From Phycisphaeraceae bacterium (GTDB lineage Bacteria > Planctomycetota > Phycisphaerae > Phycisphaerales > Phycisphaeraceae): DNA of 64,000 nucleotides. This document shows, in pieces, positions 47,120-57,654 of the stretch; positions within the stretch are counted from its first letter, which is position 1, and every line of letters starts with the position of its first letter. The position numbers were made by a program, and so were the translations under genes. The stretch lies in the NCBI GenBank assembly GCA_029260615.1, contig JAJDCX010000049.1:1-64000 (forward strand). Reading direction: 5' to 3'. The notes beneath the pieces are model-generated. The model was not told the origin of the DNA. It did no database searches and saw only the letters and a list, made by a program, of their open reading frames with translations.

Positions 47120-48022
47120 TTATACGACACCGGGGCGGGTCGGTTCGCCTGTTTTACCGGCCCGAGTCGGCGTAACAGGTGGGTTCATGTGATAAGCCCC
47201 ACCGCCACGCTGATACTCACCACGCGACACCGCACGGACCCACGCGGCCGCAGCCGCCTGCACCTGGTTCCCCATGTCGATCGCCGGGGGCGCAAATGGC
47301 GGCTGCCAGTCTGATAGCTTTAATAGATCGTGCAGCACGACGACGTGACCATGACACGCCGGCCCCGCCCCACACCCAATCACCGGGATCGGCTCACCGT
47401 CCTCCCGTCCACGGGCGATCTGAACCACACGCTTGGACACCTCGTCCGGCACCGCTTCCAACAGCAACGCCGACACACCTCGTGCGATCATCAACTCGGC
47501 TGTATCAACAATCAGATCCGCCTCACGCCGCGAACGCCCCGCCGCCTTGTACCCTCCGGTCGCCCTTACCTGCTGGGGACGCGAACCCAGGTGCGCCATC
47601 ACCGGAACACCCGCGTGACTCATCCGCTCCACCAGCGCCGCGTGCGTCTCATCAACCTCCAGCTTCACCAAATCAGCCCCGGCATCCTTGATAAACGCCA
47701 CCGCGTGCCGCATCGCCTCATCAGCTCCGCATTGATAACTCCCAAACGGCATGTCCGCCACGATCAACGCCTTGGGCGCTCCGCGACGCACCGCCCGGGT
47801 GATCTCCAACATAAAAGGCATCGGTGCAGGCAGCGTCGAGTCGTGCCCTAGAATAAACTGCGCCGCGGTATCCCCGACCAGCACCGTCCGCAGCCCGCCA
47901 CGGTACAGCCACTTCGCCGTCGTCGCGTCGTAGCAAGTCAGCATCGCGAACGGCTCGCCCCCACTGGCCCAACGCCGCAGGTCCCGCAGCGTGATCCGCT
48001 TGTCATGAGATTCTTCGCTCAT
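47120..48022 (-). CDS. panB: 3-methyl-2-oxobutanoate hydroxymethyltransferase
   Basis: 300 residues from MSEESHDKRI. First step of pantothenate synthesis: transfers a hydroxymethyl group from methylenetetrahydrofolate to 2-oxoisovalerate. Motifs: MLTCYDATTAKWL, VLVGDTAAQFILGHDSTLP, IVADMPFGSYQ, VKLEVDE, VMAHLGSRPQQ and PVIGCGAGPACHGHVVVLHD. TACAAT lies 6 bases before the ATG, so the message may be leaderless; GAGG is too close to serve well as a ribosome-binding site. The conserved VGDSLGM is VGDTAAQ here. No other pan genes are nearby. Confidence 0.93.
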   Translation of the reverse strand: MSEESHDKRITLRDLRRWASGGEPFAMLTCYDATTAKWLYRGGLRTVLVGDTAAQFILGHDSTLPAPMPFMLEITRAVRRGAPKALIVADMPFGSYQCGADEAMRHAVAFIKDAGADLVKLEVDETHAALVERMSHAGVPVMAHLGSRPQQVRATGGYKAAGRSRREADLIVDTAELMIARGVSALLLEAVPDEVSKRVVQIARGREDGEPIPVIGCGAGPACHGHVVVLHDLLKLSDWQPPFAPPAIDMGNQVQAAAAAWVRAVSRGEYQRGGGAYHMNPPVTPTRAGKTGEPTRPGVV

Positions 48023-48028
48023 GCCTCT

Positions 48029-48034
48029 ATTGTA
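48029..48034 (-). promoter_or_regulatory. -10 element of panB, leaderless arrangement
   Basis: TACAAT on the minus strand, then AGAGGC and the ATG. Confidence 0.5.
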
Positions 48035-48259
48035 GCCAGAAATCAGCCCCCGGCATCCGATTCCACCCAACAAAACACACTGCACCGCCCCGCTATGTTC
48101 CAGCCCCTATTCCCCCCTGTTGCCACGAATACATCACTTTCGACCCGGCGTTACGCTTCGAAATTGATTCTGCCCCTTAAAAATCAGAAAAACAAGGCCC
48201 CCAGATCAATGTTAAACCTTCTTGACTTCGCACCGGCTAAATCGACACCGGCAACCTGT

Positions 48260-49384
48260 TCATCGGGACCGACCGGGGGTCTGGCCGGGGGGCTCCACTA
48301 CCGTATCCGTGTAACCCTTCGTTACAGCAATCGCATCCAACACCCGCTCCGATGCCTCTTCCTCTACCGCCCCAATCGCCGACAGCCCCAACCCCACCGT
48401 CAACGGCAGGTGATCCGATCCCGTCTCAAGACCGATCCATCGTTCAGCACAGACCCATTCCTTGCTGGCCAGGCAGTGATCGATCGGGATCATCCACGGA
48501 ACCCTCCGAGTCGTCGGCCAAGTGCCCTGGTTCCCTCGCCCATCCTGCGTGCTGATTAATCCCCCATCACCCGTCAGAATCGAAAACGCATACGACCACG
48601 GCGTGGTATTCAAGTCGCCAATCACAACATGCGGGCCCGTTTGTTCTCGGGCCCACTGCTTGGCCCTAAGCAGCACCGTATCACGCAGCATAGTGTGCCG
48701 AGCCGAGACCGGCGGGGGCGGGTGGATGCCCAAGATGCGCACACGACGACCGTCTAACAACAGGGTCGCTTCGATCGCAGGAAGTTCATAACCATGAACC
48801 CAACTGCCCAACTCCAGAACCCGGGTCTCTTGCAACGTCACACCGCCGTCAACACCCAACGCTTCATGTACCAGCAACGACATCCCAAACGCCCCCTCAC
48901 GAGGCCGCGACACCGCCATCCGATACGGCACATCCATATCACGCAACGCACGGTCCCACCAGGAATCAACCTCCAGCACAAAAATGATGTCCGCATCGCA
49001 GCCACGCAAAAACTCGCCGACCCGCTCACGGTCGTGGTTCTTGTATCGCACGTTGATCTCTGCAAGCCTCAGAGCAACCGACCCGCCCGGAAAAGCCGTT
49101 GTCTTCCCCGGCACGAACACGGGCCAGATCACCACACCGTTTACAACCAGCACCAACAGCGCCACCCCAAATAACCTCCAACGCCGAAACACCGCCGCCA
49201 TGACGCACAGCCCCCCTCCGGCCACAGCGAGATACACCGCGAAGTGCGAAAATGAGTCCGCCAACCACCAGAACCGCCCCAGCCGCCCAGCCAGCGTCAC
49301 CATCACCAGCCCCACACACGCCAACCCCAGCAAACCGGTGACCGCCCTCGATCGTTTTGGCTTTAATTTCTTCTCACTCAACAC
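48260..49384 (-). CDS. Membrane-anchored endonuclease/exonuclease/phosphatase-family protein
   Basis: 374 residues. Three N-terminal membrane helices (to about residue 90) precede an EEP domain: LRLAEINVRYKNHDRERV, IIFVLEVDSWWDRAL with the metal-binding Glu, HVVIGDLNTTPWSYAF and the C-terminal active-site GSDHLPLTVGL. Such proteins in planctomycetes and others are predicted extracytoplasmic phosphodiesterases or nucleases; the substrate is unknown. The start is GTG with GGGAG close upstream; a TTG next to it is equally plausible. It is divergent from the LOG gene, whose start is 29 bases away. Confidence 0.85.
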   Translation of the reverse strand: MLSEKKLKPKRSRAVTGLLGLACVGLVMVTLAGRLGRFWWLADSFSHFAVYLAVAGGGLCVMAAVFRRWRLFGVALLVLVVNGVVIWPVFVPGKTTAFPGGSVALRLAEINVRYKNHDRERVGEFLRGCDADIIFVLEVDSWWDRALRDMDVPYRMAVSRPREGAFGMSLLVHEALGVDGGVTLQETRVLELGSWVHGYELPAIEATLLLDGRRVRILGIHPPPPVSARHTMLRDTVLLRAKQWAREQTGPHVVIGDLNTTPWSYAFSILTGDGGLISTQDGRGNQGTWPTTRRVPWMIPIDHCLASKEWVCAERWIGLETGSDHLPLTVGLGLSAIGAVEEEASERVLDAIAVTKGYTDTVVEPPGQTPGRSR

Positions 49385-49400
49385 AGGCTCCCGGGCTATA

Positions 49401-49406
49401 TATAAT
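49401..49406 (+). promoter_or_regulatory. -10 element of the LOG gene, leaderless arrangement
   Basis: TATAAT with 7 bases to the ATG at 49414, inside TATATATAAT, which may also drive the divergent EEP gene. Confidence 0.55.
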
Positions 49407-49413
49407 CCTCATC

Positions 49414-49959
49414 ATGCCTACCAACATCTGCGTTTATTGTTCATCCAGTGACACCATCGACCGCCGGTTTTTCGACGCCGCCCACGACCTCGGTTCCGCC
49501 ATCGGCAAACGCGGCGACACCCTCGTCTACGGCGGCGGCAAGGTCGGCCTCATGGGCGAAGTCGCACGGGCCTGCCACCAACACGGCGGCAAGGTTGTCG
49601 GGATCATCCCCGAATCACTCAAAACCGTCGAACTCGCCTACGAACTGGCCGACGAACTGATCGTCACAAAGACGATGAGCGAACGCAAGACCGAGATGTT
49701 CACCCGAGGCGACGCCTTCGTCATCCTCCCCGGCGGGTTCGGCACTCTCGAAGAACTCGCCGAAGTCCTGGTCCTCAAAGTACTGAAGTACCAGCACCGA
49801 CCAATCATTATCCTCAACTGCCACGGGTTCTACGACCCCCTGGTCGATCTGTTCGATCACTTTATCGAAAATAACTTCGCTAAGCCCAAACACCGCGATC
49901 TGTACAACGTGGTCACCACGGTCGGTGCGGCAGTCGAGGCGCTGGATAGCGGGGGTTAA
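49414..49959 (+). CDS. LOG-family protein (TIGR00730 Rossmann fold)
   Basis: 181 residues. LOG proteins release a free base from nucleoside monophosphates (cytokinin riboside 5'-monophosphate phosphoribohydrolase in plants; AMP/pyrimidine nucleosidase-like roles in bacteria). Motifs: ICVYCSSSDTID, VYGGGKVGLMGEVARACHQH, the active-site MSERKTEMFTRGDAFV and PGGFGTLEEL. The start at MPTNICVYC is preferred over an in-frame codon 57 bases upstream, since a perfect TATAAT sits 7 bases before it. The small membrane protein follows directly. Confidence 0.9.
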   Translation: MPTNICVYCSSSDTIDRRFFDAAHDLGSAIGKRGDTLVYGGGKVGLMGEVARACHQHGGKVVGIIPESLKTVELAYELADELIVTKTMSERKTEMFTRGDAFVILPGGFGTLEELAEVLVLKVLKYQHRPIIILNCHGFYDPLVDLFDHFIENNFAKPKHRDLYNVVTTVGAAVEALDSGG

Positions 49960-49961
49960 CT

Positions 49962-50312
49962 TTGTGGAAGACCCTGACAACCCGCTACTTCATCCCGCCC
50001 ATTGGGTCTTCCCCGCTCGGGACAGGTGTCGCATCCGCGGCTGTATGGGCCCTCACAGGGTTGATCTGCCTGATCAATGGCAACACCTTCTTCTACAACC
50101 GTTGGGGCATTGCACGCGATCAACCCTCAGTAACCTGGGTCACGGGCAACGCAGCGGTCCTCGGGGCGTTCTTCTATATCTGCATTGGGCTGTATTTCCA
50201 TTTCAGTTACTACTGGAGTGAAAAATCTCACCTTGAAAAATACAGCCCAATTCTTTCAAATACCGCATTAATTGTCGGGCTCATTCTAGGCTGCTGGGGT
50301 GTCTTCGGTTGA
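49962..50312 (+). CDS. Small hypothetical membrane protein
   Basis: 116 residues from a TTG two bases after the LOG stop. Three hydrophobic segments are visible: VASAAVWALTGLICLING, TGNAAVLGAFFYICIGLYF and ILSNTALIVGLILGCWGVFG. No family is recognised. Translational coupling to the LOG gene is likely. Downstream (50313-50511) there is a run of ten A, a hairpin CCGCGCT-caac-AGCGCGG near 50439-50456, and no gene. Confidence 0.55.
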   Translation: MWKTLTTRYFIPPIGSSPLGTGVASAAVWALTGLICLINGNTFFYNRWGIARDQPSVTWVTGNAAVLGAFFYICIGLYFHFSYYWSEKSHLEKYSPILSNTALIVGLILGCWGVFG

Positions 50313-50511
50313 CGGATCACGAGAAAACTCTATCCGCCAAAAAAAAAACCAAGGGAAAACTCCTACCCAACCTGATTTCCCCCGAGCCTTGGTACACTCC
50401 CAAAGATCGCCGTCTGTGTTGATCCCCAAGCACACAATCCCCGCGCTCAACAGCGCGGACCATCGGAGTAATCAATGCCGTCTATGATGAATCAGCTCAA
50501 GGCCGCCAACT

Positions 50512-51183
50512 TCACCCGATCAACAACAGCCCCCCAAACAGGCAGAGCCAAACCACATCCAGGAAGTGCCAGTACATCGCGACGTAGCGGATGGGGTTGT
50601 ACGACTCGTGGTCGTAGCGATCCCGCCAGGCGTGGTGAGTGACGATACCCAGGGGTATCATCCCGCCGATCAGGTGTGCCCCGTGGACCACGATCATGAA
50701 AAAGACCATCCCGTAAGGCATCAGGCCCAGCGTCGCTTCGTCGCGCAGTTGCTCCCGGTACGCCGTGTGTTCATTCAACAGCAACATCAGGCTCGGCGTC
50801 TGGATCACCAGGAACATCACCGCCAGAGCCGCCGTCACCGCCAGACATCGCCGGAACACCACCTGACGCTCCTGCTGGATCGCCCGCAGCGCCAAGTGGA
50901 TTGTGTAGCTGCTTGCGAGCATCACGGTCGTCGACACCCACAGCCCCAAGGGCATCGGGATCGACCCCAACGCCGGCCCAGCCTGACGCACCACCTCCCC
51001 GGCAGGGTCGATGACGGGATTAAGCGTCATCAGGCGGATAATCATGTACGCGCCAAGCGACGAAGCAAAAAGAATCCCCAACGCCACTAGGAACAACCAC
51101 ATCCCAAACAGACCCGTGCCTTGCGGGAGGTGGGTGTGCCGATCCTCGAAGAAGCCGGGATTGTCAGGCGGTTTCGTGGTCAT
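50512..51183 (-). CDS. Cytochrome c oxidase subunit III-like protein (second copy)
   Basis: 223 residues with about five membrane helices. Heme-copper oxidase subunit III family: TGLFGMWLFLVALGILFA, AYMIIRLMT, the long-loop Glu/His motif MIVVHGAHLIGGMIPLG and AMYWHFLDVVWLCLFGG. This is the last gene of the oxidase cluster and is shorter than CoxC at 53466. The two may serve different oxidase forms, or this may be a CoxO/CoxP-type accessory subunit III. TACAAT 10 bases before the ATG could give it its own nearly leaderless transcript, which would make sense because the HEAT gene interrupts the cluster. Confidence 0.85.
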   Translation of the reverse strand: MTTKPPDNPGFFEDRHTHLPQGTGLFGMWLFLVALGILFASSLGAYMIIRLMTLNPVIDPAGEVVRQAGPALGSIPMPLGLWVSTTVMLASSYTIHLALRAIQQERQVVFRRCLAVTAALAVMFLVIQTPSLMLLLNEHTAYREQLRDEATLGLMPYGMVFFMIVVHGAHLIGGMIPLGIVTHHAWRDRYDHESYNPIRYVAMYWHFLDVVWLCLFGGLLLIG

Positions 51184-51312
51184 AGGTCGTGTAATTGTAG
51201 GCGAGCAGTCGGGCACGGCCTGTCCTCGCGGGCGGCGATGGCGTAGTTAGTGGACAAGACAAGCGTTGCGCGAACGATTGGCATCATACTGTACAAACGC
51301 GCGTAAAGAGGT

Positions 51313-51954
51313 TCATGATTCTTGATCTCGCTTGCGGCGGAGACGGCGCAGCGCAGTCGCCTTTGCCTTGAATTCGTAGAGACCTTTCTGTACATCAAGG
51401 GCTTCCAAGATTGGAATTCCCTCGGTGCGACCAAAACGGCCCAGCCCTTCAATCGCATGGGCTCGAACGGTTGGATCGTCAACGCATTGCAGGAGAACAT
51501 CGTAAGAAGCATCCGTTTTAACTCTGGCCAATGTCCCCATCAGCTCTTGACGACTGCTCCCGTATCTCGTGACGCGGCAGATTGCGATCACATCTGGGTA
51601 AAACTTCTTGTCGTTGATCGTATAGATTGCGGCACCGATCGCCCAAAGATGGCTTTCACTTAGCCCGTTCTTCGGGAATTCCTTGAAGAGCGATAATAGC
51701 CAGGGAACCGCGTCGCGAAATCCTTTGGGTTGCATCATGCAACGCGCCACCATTTCAATTTCGTTTGGTACGGTAAGTTCGGGCGCGTGCTCAAGGAGAA
51801 TGTGGGCGTACGGCGCCGCGTCAATATTTGCGTTTACCAGTACGTTGATAGAACCGCTGATTTGGAGATCGCAATCCTTAACGTGCTTAACAACGTGCAC
51901 AGGAACCCCTGCAGCCACCAGAGCACAGTTCAGTCTCTCGTAAGTCTTCGACAT
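51313..51954 (-). CDS. HEAT-repeat-like protein inserted in the cox cluster
   Basis: 213 residues from MSKTYERLN (a TTG 12 bases earlier is an alternative). Helical throughout, with HEAT-like units near the C-terminus: YDVLLQCVDDPTVRAHAIEG and GRTEGIPILEALDVQKG. No signal peptide or membrane helix. Base composition is more AT-rich than the flanking oxidase genes, and it has no known oxidase role. It lies between subunit IV and the second subunit III, so it is probably a later insertion. Function unknown. Confidence 0.65.
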   Translation of the reverse strand: MSKTYERLNCALVAAGVPVHVVKHVKDCDLQISGSINVLVNANIDAAPYAHILLEHAPELTVPNEIEMVARCMMQPKGFRDAVPWLLSLFKEFPKNGLSESHLWAIGAAIYTINDKKFYPDVIAICRVTRYGSSRQELMGTLARVKTDASYDVLLQCVDDPTVRAHAIEGLGRFGRTEGIPILEALDVQKGLYEFKAKATALRRLRRKRDQES

Positions 51955-52001
51955 GAACGACAACAATCCCGGGACGTTAGGGTCGCATAACAGGTTGGTG
52001 G

Positions 52002-52349
52002 TCAGCCGGCGACCGGGCGGACCGTGTCCGGCGGGCTGATGTTCTGCTGGTACTCGCCGGTATCCATCAACGCGATGCCAATGAAAACCGCCAGAAACAG
52101 AAACGCCCCAACCAGGATCAGGCTGTTAAAAGGCGAGTCGTAACGCAGGTGCATGAAGTAGAGCCCAACCAATGCGCCCTTAACCACCGCCACAGCCAAC
52201 GCGATCCAGATATTCGCCGGCCCAAGATCAACATACGTCACCGCAACCGTCAGGACGGTAAAGAAAATCAGCAGGGCAAAAACACCAAGCAGCATCCAGA
52301 TGGGGCTGACGTGTCCGATCCCGTGGTCATCGTTCGTGTGTGCGTTCAT
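52002..52349 (-). CDS. coxD: Cytochrome c oxidase subunit IV
   Basis: 115 residues with three membrane helices: PIWMLLGVFALLIFFTVLTV, IWIALAVAVVKGALVGLYFM and SLILVGAFLFLAVFIGIALM. The central VVKGALVGLYFMHLRYDSP is typical of prokaryotic oxidase subunit IV (COX4_pro). It follows coxC by 52 bases, in which the short repeat core TTTAGCTGTTAGC occurs on this strand. Confidence 0.88.
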   Translation of the reverse strand: MNAHTNDDHGIGHVSPIWMLLGVFALLIFFTVLTVAVTYVDLGPANIWIALAVAVVKGALVGLYFMHLRYDSPFNSLILVGAFLFLAVFIGIALMDTGEYQQNISPPDTVRPVAG

Positions 52350-52383
52350 ATTGAGTCTAAGGTTTAAGGTCTAACGTCTGTGC

Positions 52384-52396
52384 TAACAGCTAAAAA
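52384..52396 (-). repeat. Copy of TTAGC-type short repeat
   Basis: TTTAGCTGTTAGC on the minus strand in the coxC-coxD gap, identical to the core at 33468-33480 on the plus strand. Confidence 0.45.
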
Positions 52397-52401
52397 CACG
52401 A

Positions 52402-53466
52402 CTAATGAATCAGATACAACAGCGGGAACAAGAATATCCAGATCAGGTCCACCAGGTGCCAGTACAGCCCGCCGATATCCACGGGGGCGAAATAGTCCTT
52501 ACTAAAAGCACCGGCCCGGGCCTTAAAGAACAGCCAGGCGATCAGCACCATCCCGATCAGGACGTGCAACCCGTGCAGCCCGGTCATCATGAAGTAGATC
52601 CCAAAAAACAGGTGGACCTTCTTCTGCTCAGCACCGCTAAGATCGTTCCATAGAACCTGTGTGTGCTGGGCACTGGGCATCGAAACGGCACCCGCCTGGT
52701 CGATCACAGCATCATTCACACCCATATCCGCCGGGCTCGCCGGAGGCTTGATCGTGGAAACGTCGGCCGGTGCCCCGAATACCGCAGGGATAATGACCGG
52801 CGAAACAGACCCGAGGTGCCTAGCATCTTCGTCCCCGACCTGCGAGCCGTCATGCTCAACCGCATGTGAATCTTCTTGTGGCGCAGCCTCATCGCCCGCC
52901 TCGTGGCCCGCCGGAGCGTGCCCCCCACCGCCGTGCGCCTCGCCGCCCAAGTTGCGCCCATCGATGTACGCGATCGCGTGCTCAAGCTTCTCGGGGTACT
53001 TGGGCTGGCCACCCTCGTAATAAAACGCATTCATCGTCCCGGGGAACAGGTGGTGGTCCCACTTGGCCTTGTACTCAACACCCTTGATGCACATGAACCC
53101 GACACCGCCCATGAAGGTGAGCAACAGCATCGTCAGCAGCAGCTTCTGCTGCCCCTTCTGCGCCGCACGCACGCCCCAGGCCATCGTCAGCGAACTGGCG
53201 AGCAACACAACCGTATTGGTCGCGCCCCACATCTTGTCCAACGCACCGTACCCATACAGGAAAACATCCTGATGATTCCCACGATAGATGGCATAAGCAC
53301 AGAAGAGCCCACCGAACATCAGGATCTCCGTGGCGAGAAATACCCACATCCCCAGCTTCCCCGACTCGAACTGCTGCTCGGGGGTCTCAAAGTGGTGCGC
53401 CAGGTGCGCCGGGTGATGGTTGTCACCGTGGCCCGTGTCGCCGGTATGTTCGTTTTCGCTGCTCAT
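52402..53466 (-). CDS. coxC: Cytochrome c oxidase subunit III with a large His/Gly-rich insertion
   Basis: 354 residues, longer than the usual 200-270. The subunit III core is clear: [36 protein letters not shown], the helix [17 protein letters not shown] and VGGLYWH-like [17 protein letters not shown]. Between the helices at about 120 and 284 there is an insertion of roughly 140 residues rich in His, Gly, Ala and acids ([20 protein letters not shown]). The N-terminus is also His-rich. The insertion would lie on one membrane face and might bind metal. Order is coxA, coxC, coxD on this strand. Confidence 0.93.
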   Translation of the reverse strand: MSSENEHTGDTGHGDNHHPAHLAHHFETPEQQFESGKLGMWVFLATEILMFGGLFCAYAIYRGNHQDVFLYGYGALDKMWGATNTVVLLASSLTMAWGVRAAQKGQQKLLLTMLLLTFMGGVGFMCIKGVEYKAKWDHHLFPGTMNAFYYEGGQPKYPEKLEHAIAYIDGRNLGGEAHGGGGHAPAGHEAGDEAAPQEDSHAVEHDGSQVGDEDARHLGSVSPVIIPAVFGAPADVSTIKPPASPADMGVNDAVIDQAGAVSMPSAQHTQVLWNDLSGAEQKKVHLFFGIYFMMTGLHGLHVLIGMVLIAWLFFKARAGAFSKDYFAPVDIGGLYWHLVDLIWIFLFPLLYLIH

Positions 53467-53512
53467 AAGCGGTCAAGTCCCGTCACCGGCCGATCCGGTG
53501 CGTCGGTTGATC

Positions 53513-55237
<1,725 letters not shown>

Positions 55238-55306
55238 CGCTGTATCCTTGTTCCGCAAAACTGCGGCTGCCTGACGCCCGTTTGCCGGGCCGTTTAATCT
55301 TGTCCG

Positions 55307-56341
55307 TTACTCTTGCGCCCCGGGCGATCCGCTGTTTTCCGCCGGAACCGACACGGGGAATGGCTCAAGCAACTGCCCGTCATAGTGCGTGCTGATCGAC
55401 TTGAGATACTCGATCACGCCGGTGATCTCCGGGTCCTTGATCTGCCCCTGGAAGGTCGGCATGACGTTGTCGAAGCCTTGCACCACGTTCTTACCGGGAT
55501 TCAAAACCGACTCACGGATATATTCTTCGTCCGCGACCCTGGGTGACCCGTCGGCGAACTTACGCTCCGAGCCGAACACGTCTTTCCACGTCGGTCCGGT
55601 CCCGTCCACGCCATCCACCGAGTGGCACTGCTTGCAACCTTTCTCGACCCAAACCGTCTGGCCAACCTCGGCAGGGCTCTCCCCCTCCCACCACTTGCCA
55701 CGCTCAACCAGGTACGCCAAAAAGTCCTCTCTCGATTCAACGATCACCTTCGTGACCATCGCCGAGTGACCCTGCCCGCAGTACTCGGCACAGAATAGGT
55801 TGTACTCGCCAACCTCGGTCGCCTGGAACCACGTCTTGTTGTACCGACCGGGCACCACGTCCTTCTTCACCCTAAAGTCAGGGACATAGAAGCTGTGGAT
55901 CACGTCGGTGGAATTAAGCACCAAACTGATCGGCGTATCCACCGGCACATGCAAGACACTGTCGTTCTCGCCCCCGCCGTAGGTGAATGTCCAACTCCAC
56001 TTGCTCGCGCTGACCAGCACCTGGTACGCCCCGTTGGGCACCTGGTTCATGTCCATGAAACCACGGAAGCCCCAGACAAAAATAATCATCACCAAAATCA
56101 ACGGCGGCAGCGTCCACCCAAGCTCAATCGCCGTCGAGTGGGTCGGCCCCACCGGCTTGTCCTGGGGGCTCTTACGCCGGTACTTGATGACAAAATAGAT
56201 CATCACCCCAGCGATCAAAACCAACCAGAACACGCTCATCCACAACACGAAGTTGTAGAGCCCGTCATGCGCTCCGGCCACCGTCGACCGCGCGGGGGGG
56301 AGGAATAAAGTCTTCTCGGCTTGTGCAAGGATCGCCAGCAT
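55307..56341 (-). CDS. coxB: Cytochrome c oxidase subunit II fused to cytochrome c (caa3 type)
   Basis: 344 residues. Two N-terminal membrane helices, then a cupredoxin domain with the CuA ligands in VGEYNLFCAEYCGQGHSAM. A C-terminal cytochrome c domain follows, with heme site CKQCH and the distal-ligand region DNVMPTFQGQI. This fused form defines caa3-type oxidases, in which electrons pass straight from the attached cytochrome to CuA. It is placed between SCO1 (copper delivery) and coxA. It probably accepts electrons from ActE of the adjacent Alternative Complex III. Confidence 0.96.
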   Translation of the reverse strand: MLAILAQAEKTLFLPPARSTVAGAHDGLYNFVLWMSVFWLVLIAGVMIYFVIKYRRKSPQDKPVGPTHSTAIELGWTLPPLILVMIIFVWGFRGFMDMNQVPNGAYQVLVSASKWSWTFTYGGGENDSVLHVPVDTPISLVLNSTDVIHSFYVPDFRVKKDVVPGRYNKTWFQATEVGEYNLFCAEYCGQGHSAMVTKVIVESREDFLAYLVERGKWWEGESPAEVGQTVWVEKGCKQCHSVDGVDGTGPTWKDVFGSERKFADGSPRVADEEYIRESVLNPGKNVVQGFDNVMPTFQGQIKDPEITGVIEYLKSISTHYDGQLLEPFPVSVPAENSGSPGAQE

Positions 56342-56364
56342 CCGCGTTCCTGTCCCTTAGGCGT

Positions 56365-57282
56365 TTAGCCCTGCGCCGCGCCGTGCGCGGCTCTGTGTGT
56401 AACGTTGCAATTCCGTCGGCGGTACTCCCGCCACAACAATCCCCCGATCACCAAAAGCATCAGCGCGACCGTCAACGCCCCCCCAAGACGCATGATCCCC
56501 ATCGCCGTCGCCGAATACGTTCCCAGGCTCGGGTCGTAGTGCAGACACGTCAATAAAAACTGGTCCACCAACGAACCAACCTTCCCATCCGACGCCTCGA
56601 CCAGCGACAACCTAAGCGTCTGCGGGTCGTAGCTCACCCCAGAAAGATACCGCGTAATCGTCCCGTCAGGCGAGAGAATCATAATCACCGCCGGGTGAGC
56701 AAACTGCTGCTGCTCACGGACCCACTTAAACCCAAACCCAACCTCGTCAGCCAACCGCTCAATCATGTGCGACTCGCCGACCAGGAAGTGCCAACCGTCC
56801 TCGGTCCCCAGCTTGCCCGAACTGTTCTTGAGGTCCTGGGCAACGGTTTGTTTCTTACTCTTCGCCAGCGAAGGCTGTTCCGCCGGGTCGATGCTGACCG
56901 TAATGATCTGGTACTGCTCACCGGGAACCCAGTCCATCTCGCCGACCGCGGTGTGGACCCCCTTGAACACCAAGCCGCAGAGCATCGGGCACTGGTAATA
57001 ACCCAGTTGCAAAATCACCGGCCGCTCACCATCAAAATAATCACCGAGCTTGACCCGCTGGCCTTCGGAATTGGTGAAGACCAAATTCGGCGAAACCTGT
57101 GCCCCCAGGTGATAGTCCATATCCACGCTCTTAAGCTGGCTTGGTTCCGCGTCCGCCGGGGCCGTGGACTCCTGCGGAGCGTATGCCTGTGCAGAGACAA
57201 CCTGCGCCGCCGAACCCAGCAGGGCCGTCAGCAACACGCCCACGATCACGGGCAGCATTCGGGTTGTCGTATTTACCATCAT
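56365..57282 (-). CDS. SCO1/SenC family copper chaperone
   Basis: 305 residues. Signal peptide (MLPVIVGVLLTALLGSAAQ), then a thioredoxin-fold domain with QLGYYQCPMLCGLV (the CxxxC copper ligands) and the downstream His in FAHPAVIMIL. A C-terminal membrane helix (MRLGGALTVALMLLVIGGLL) is an extra over simple SCO1. It delivers copper to the CuA site of CoxB, encoded next. The start at the first of two adjacent ATG codons was preferred over an upstream in-frame codon. Confidence 0.92.
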   Translation of the reverse strand: MMVNTTTRMLPVIVGVLLTALLGSAAQVVSAQAYAPQESTAPADAEPSQLKSVDMDYHLGAQVSPNLVFTNSEGQRVKLGDYFDGERPVILQLGYYQCPMLCGLVFKGVHTAVGEMDWVPGEQYQIITVSIDPAEQPSLAKSKKQTVAQDLKNSSGKLGTEDGWHFLVGESHMIERLADEVGFGFKWVREQQQFAHPAVIMILSPDGTITRYLSGVSYDPQTLRLSLVEASDGKVGSLVDQFLLTCLHYDPSLGTYSATAMGIMRLGGALTVALMLLVIGGLLWREYRRRNCNVTHRAAHGAAQG

Positions 57283-57339
57283 CTGATTCGTGCTTACCTT
57301 GCCCGGCAACCCCCACCTCCCGGCGGGGCCACCTCTCAA

Positions 57340-57642
57340 TCACTCACTCTGTCCGTATTTCTCAACCACGCCACGCATCGCCATGTCGATCGGAACTACG
57401 ATCCGGTCTTTCTCATCCATATCCGCGTAGTGCGGGTCGGCGGTCAGGGCCGCCGACTGGCTCTCCTGCAACACCACCAACTCGGCAAACGGAACATCCA
57501 CATACTTCCGCTTATTTTCCTGCTGGAATTCATAACGGAACCACGCCTGCGTCGCGACGACCAGCGCAAAAACCAGGATCGTGCTGATGATACCCATCAG
57601 GGCGAGCAGTTTGACATTGATATCATGTGAGCCGGAGGGCAT
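57340..57642 (-). CDS. Small membrane protein of the Act/SCO cluster
   Basis: 100 residues. One membrane helix (about 10-33, VKLLALMGIISTILVFALVV) and a soluble part with VDVPFAELVVLQESQSA and VVPIDMAMRGVVEKYG near the C-terminus. AAGGA lies 8 bases before the ATG. It is embedded between actF and SCO1, so it probably belongs to the respiratory complexes. Similar small genes occur at this position in other planctomycete act operons, as far as I recall. Function unassigned. Confidence 0.7.
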   Translation of the reverse strand: MPSGSHDINVKLLALMGIISTILVFALVVATQAWFRYEFQQENKRKYVDVPFAELVVLQESQSAALTADPHYADMDEKDRIVVPIDMAMRGVVEKYGQSE

Positions 57643-57654
57643 TGTTTCGGTCCT

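Noticed and set aside
48005-48559. 184-codon plus-strand frame across the panB-EEP gap
   Set aside because: Mostly antisense to the EEP gene; no family resemblance and no ribosome-binding site. The 48023-48259 gap otherwise shows only the panB promoter.
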